Part shown: in pieces, positions 63,460 through 64,000 of the stretch
Layout of the letters: every line of letters starts with the position of its first letter
How positions within the stretch are numbered: position 1 is the stretch's first letter
From: Adiantum capillus-veneris
Taxonomy: Eukaryota; Streptophyta; Polypodiopsida; Polypodiales; Pteridaceae
Reading direction: 5' to 3'
Assembly (NCBI GenBank): GCA_014529385.2
Contig: CM043953.1
Span: forward strand, 70,222,872 to 70,286,871
DNA length: 64,000 nucleotides
Translations under genes and position numbers: made by a program
The notes under the pieces: generated by a model
What the model saw: only the letters and a program-made list of their open reading frames with translations
What the model was told of the DNA's origin: nothing
Databases searched by the model: none

Positions 63460-64000
63460 GTAAAGAAAGAAGATCATGAGATTCTATATTGGGTGTTCCA
63501 TCGAACTAATATTCCGGAGCTGATTGATCGACAGACTAACCAGGGAGAGGTACTACGTCTAGATGGAAGGGGAGACTTTCAAGTTCAGTGGCATCTTGCA
63601 GGTGACCTTAAAACATTAAAGTGCATGTATAATTGTGGAAGGGGTGCAATGGCAAAGTCACCGTGTTTGTTCTGCATGGAGCCTGCAAAGGTCATGGACC
63701 CAAAGTGGTGGAGAAAAGCTCCAACACGTCACATTGAGGATCCTGCTTTTCGACCAGTTTTGAAAATACCACTTGTGAATGTCCACATTTGTACAATGCA
63801 TGCCCTTTGTAGAATTGTGGAGAAATTGGTCTATTTATACATCGGGTTTGCTTGGAAGATTAAGAACTCCGCAGAACGACAAGTAGCCCTGCAGTGCTTA
63901 GAAATGGTACTGTCGGATATGGGGCTTCATGGTGGCAATGTGAAAATCCAACGGGATGAAAAGAGATCAACTGCTGAGAAGGATGTCCCATGCAAACCAT
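63460..64000 (+). CDS. Transposase-like gene, exon with second Asp, C4 zinc motif and CxxH (partial)
   Basis: Open to the window edge. RLDGRGDFQVQWHLAGDLKT gives Asp 63604-63606, a candidate second catalytic residue about 96 codons after the first. Cys pairs follow at 63622 and 63634 (C-x3-C) and at 63664 and 63673 (C-L-F-C), a likely zinc site. NVHICTMHALCRIVEKLVYL then carries CxxH (63790-63801), the C/D(2)H motif that hAT, Mutator, P, CMC and related DDE transposases have after the second Asp; the hAT copy at 49.9 kb shows it as CATH. The Glu-containing end is outside the window. Confidence 0.55.

Overview
This window looks like repeat-rich nuclear DNA of a vascular plant. The evidence is a near-complete Cassandra-type TRIM carrying a 5S rRNA segment, plant-type Ty1/copia and Ty3/gypsy polyproteins with tRNA-Met-type or tRNA-Asp-type primer sites, a hAT transposase, short GT-AG introns and long (CT)n/(GA)n microsatellites. 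A fern or other seedless plant is my guess, not a proof. I see no ordinary housekeeping gene; nearly everything supportable is a mobile element or derived from one.

Layout, left. 1-895: gag zinc-knuckle fragment, purine-rich motifs and a candidate LTR. 2.7-3.6 kb: degenerate repeats of about 270 bp. 4.4-5.9 kb: tandem duplication of a decayed copia protease fragment. 6665-8996: internally deleted copia element with two LTRs. 11440-20674: old copia element (TSD ACAAT) split by a second, better preserved copia element at 12090-17645 (TSD ATAGC). 21.9 kb: possible PIF1-like helicase fragment. 24381-27720: 5'-truncated copia element of the same family as the split one; its sequence confirms the nested insertion point.

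Middle. 28.9-33.1 kb: decayed minus-strand gypsy element with a chromodomain. About 33.2-44.0 kb: plus-strand gypsy element of Athila/Tat type, invaded by a terminal-inverted-repeat DNA element (39285-41232), which is itself invaded by the Cassandra TRIM (39900-40504, TSD GCAAG). 44.0-44.4 kb: gag fragment of another gypsy element.

Right. 44.7-56.6 kb: tandem array of an unfamiliar multi-exon gene, here called X. Each spacer carries three CT/GA-armed foldbacks and a TATA box, and exon 1 resembles plant DUF8039 proteins. The body of one array copy is replaced by a broken hAT transposase whose leader holds eight short hairpins. 56.7-58.3 kb: further exons with a methyltransferase-like pattern. 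59.4-60.3 kb: possible LINE ORF1 remnant. 61.8-64.0 kb: a largely open, intron-containing gene running off the window, with two Asp-containing blocks, a C4 zinc motif and a CxxH motif, suggesting an unfamiliar DDE transposase. This gene and the foldback-bearing X array are the best candidates for undescribed biology.
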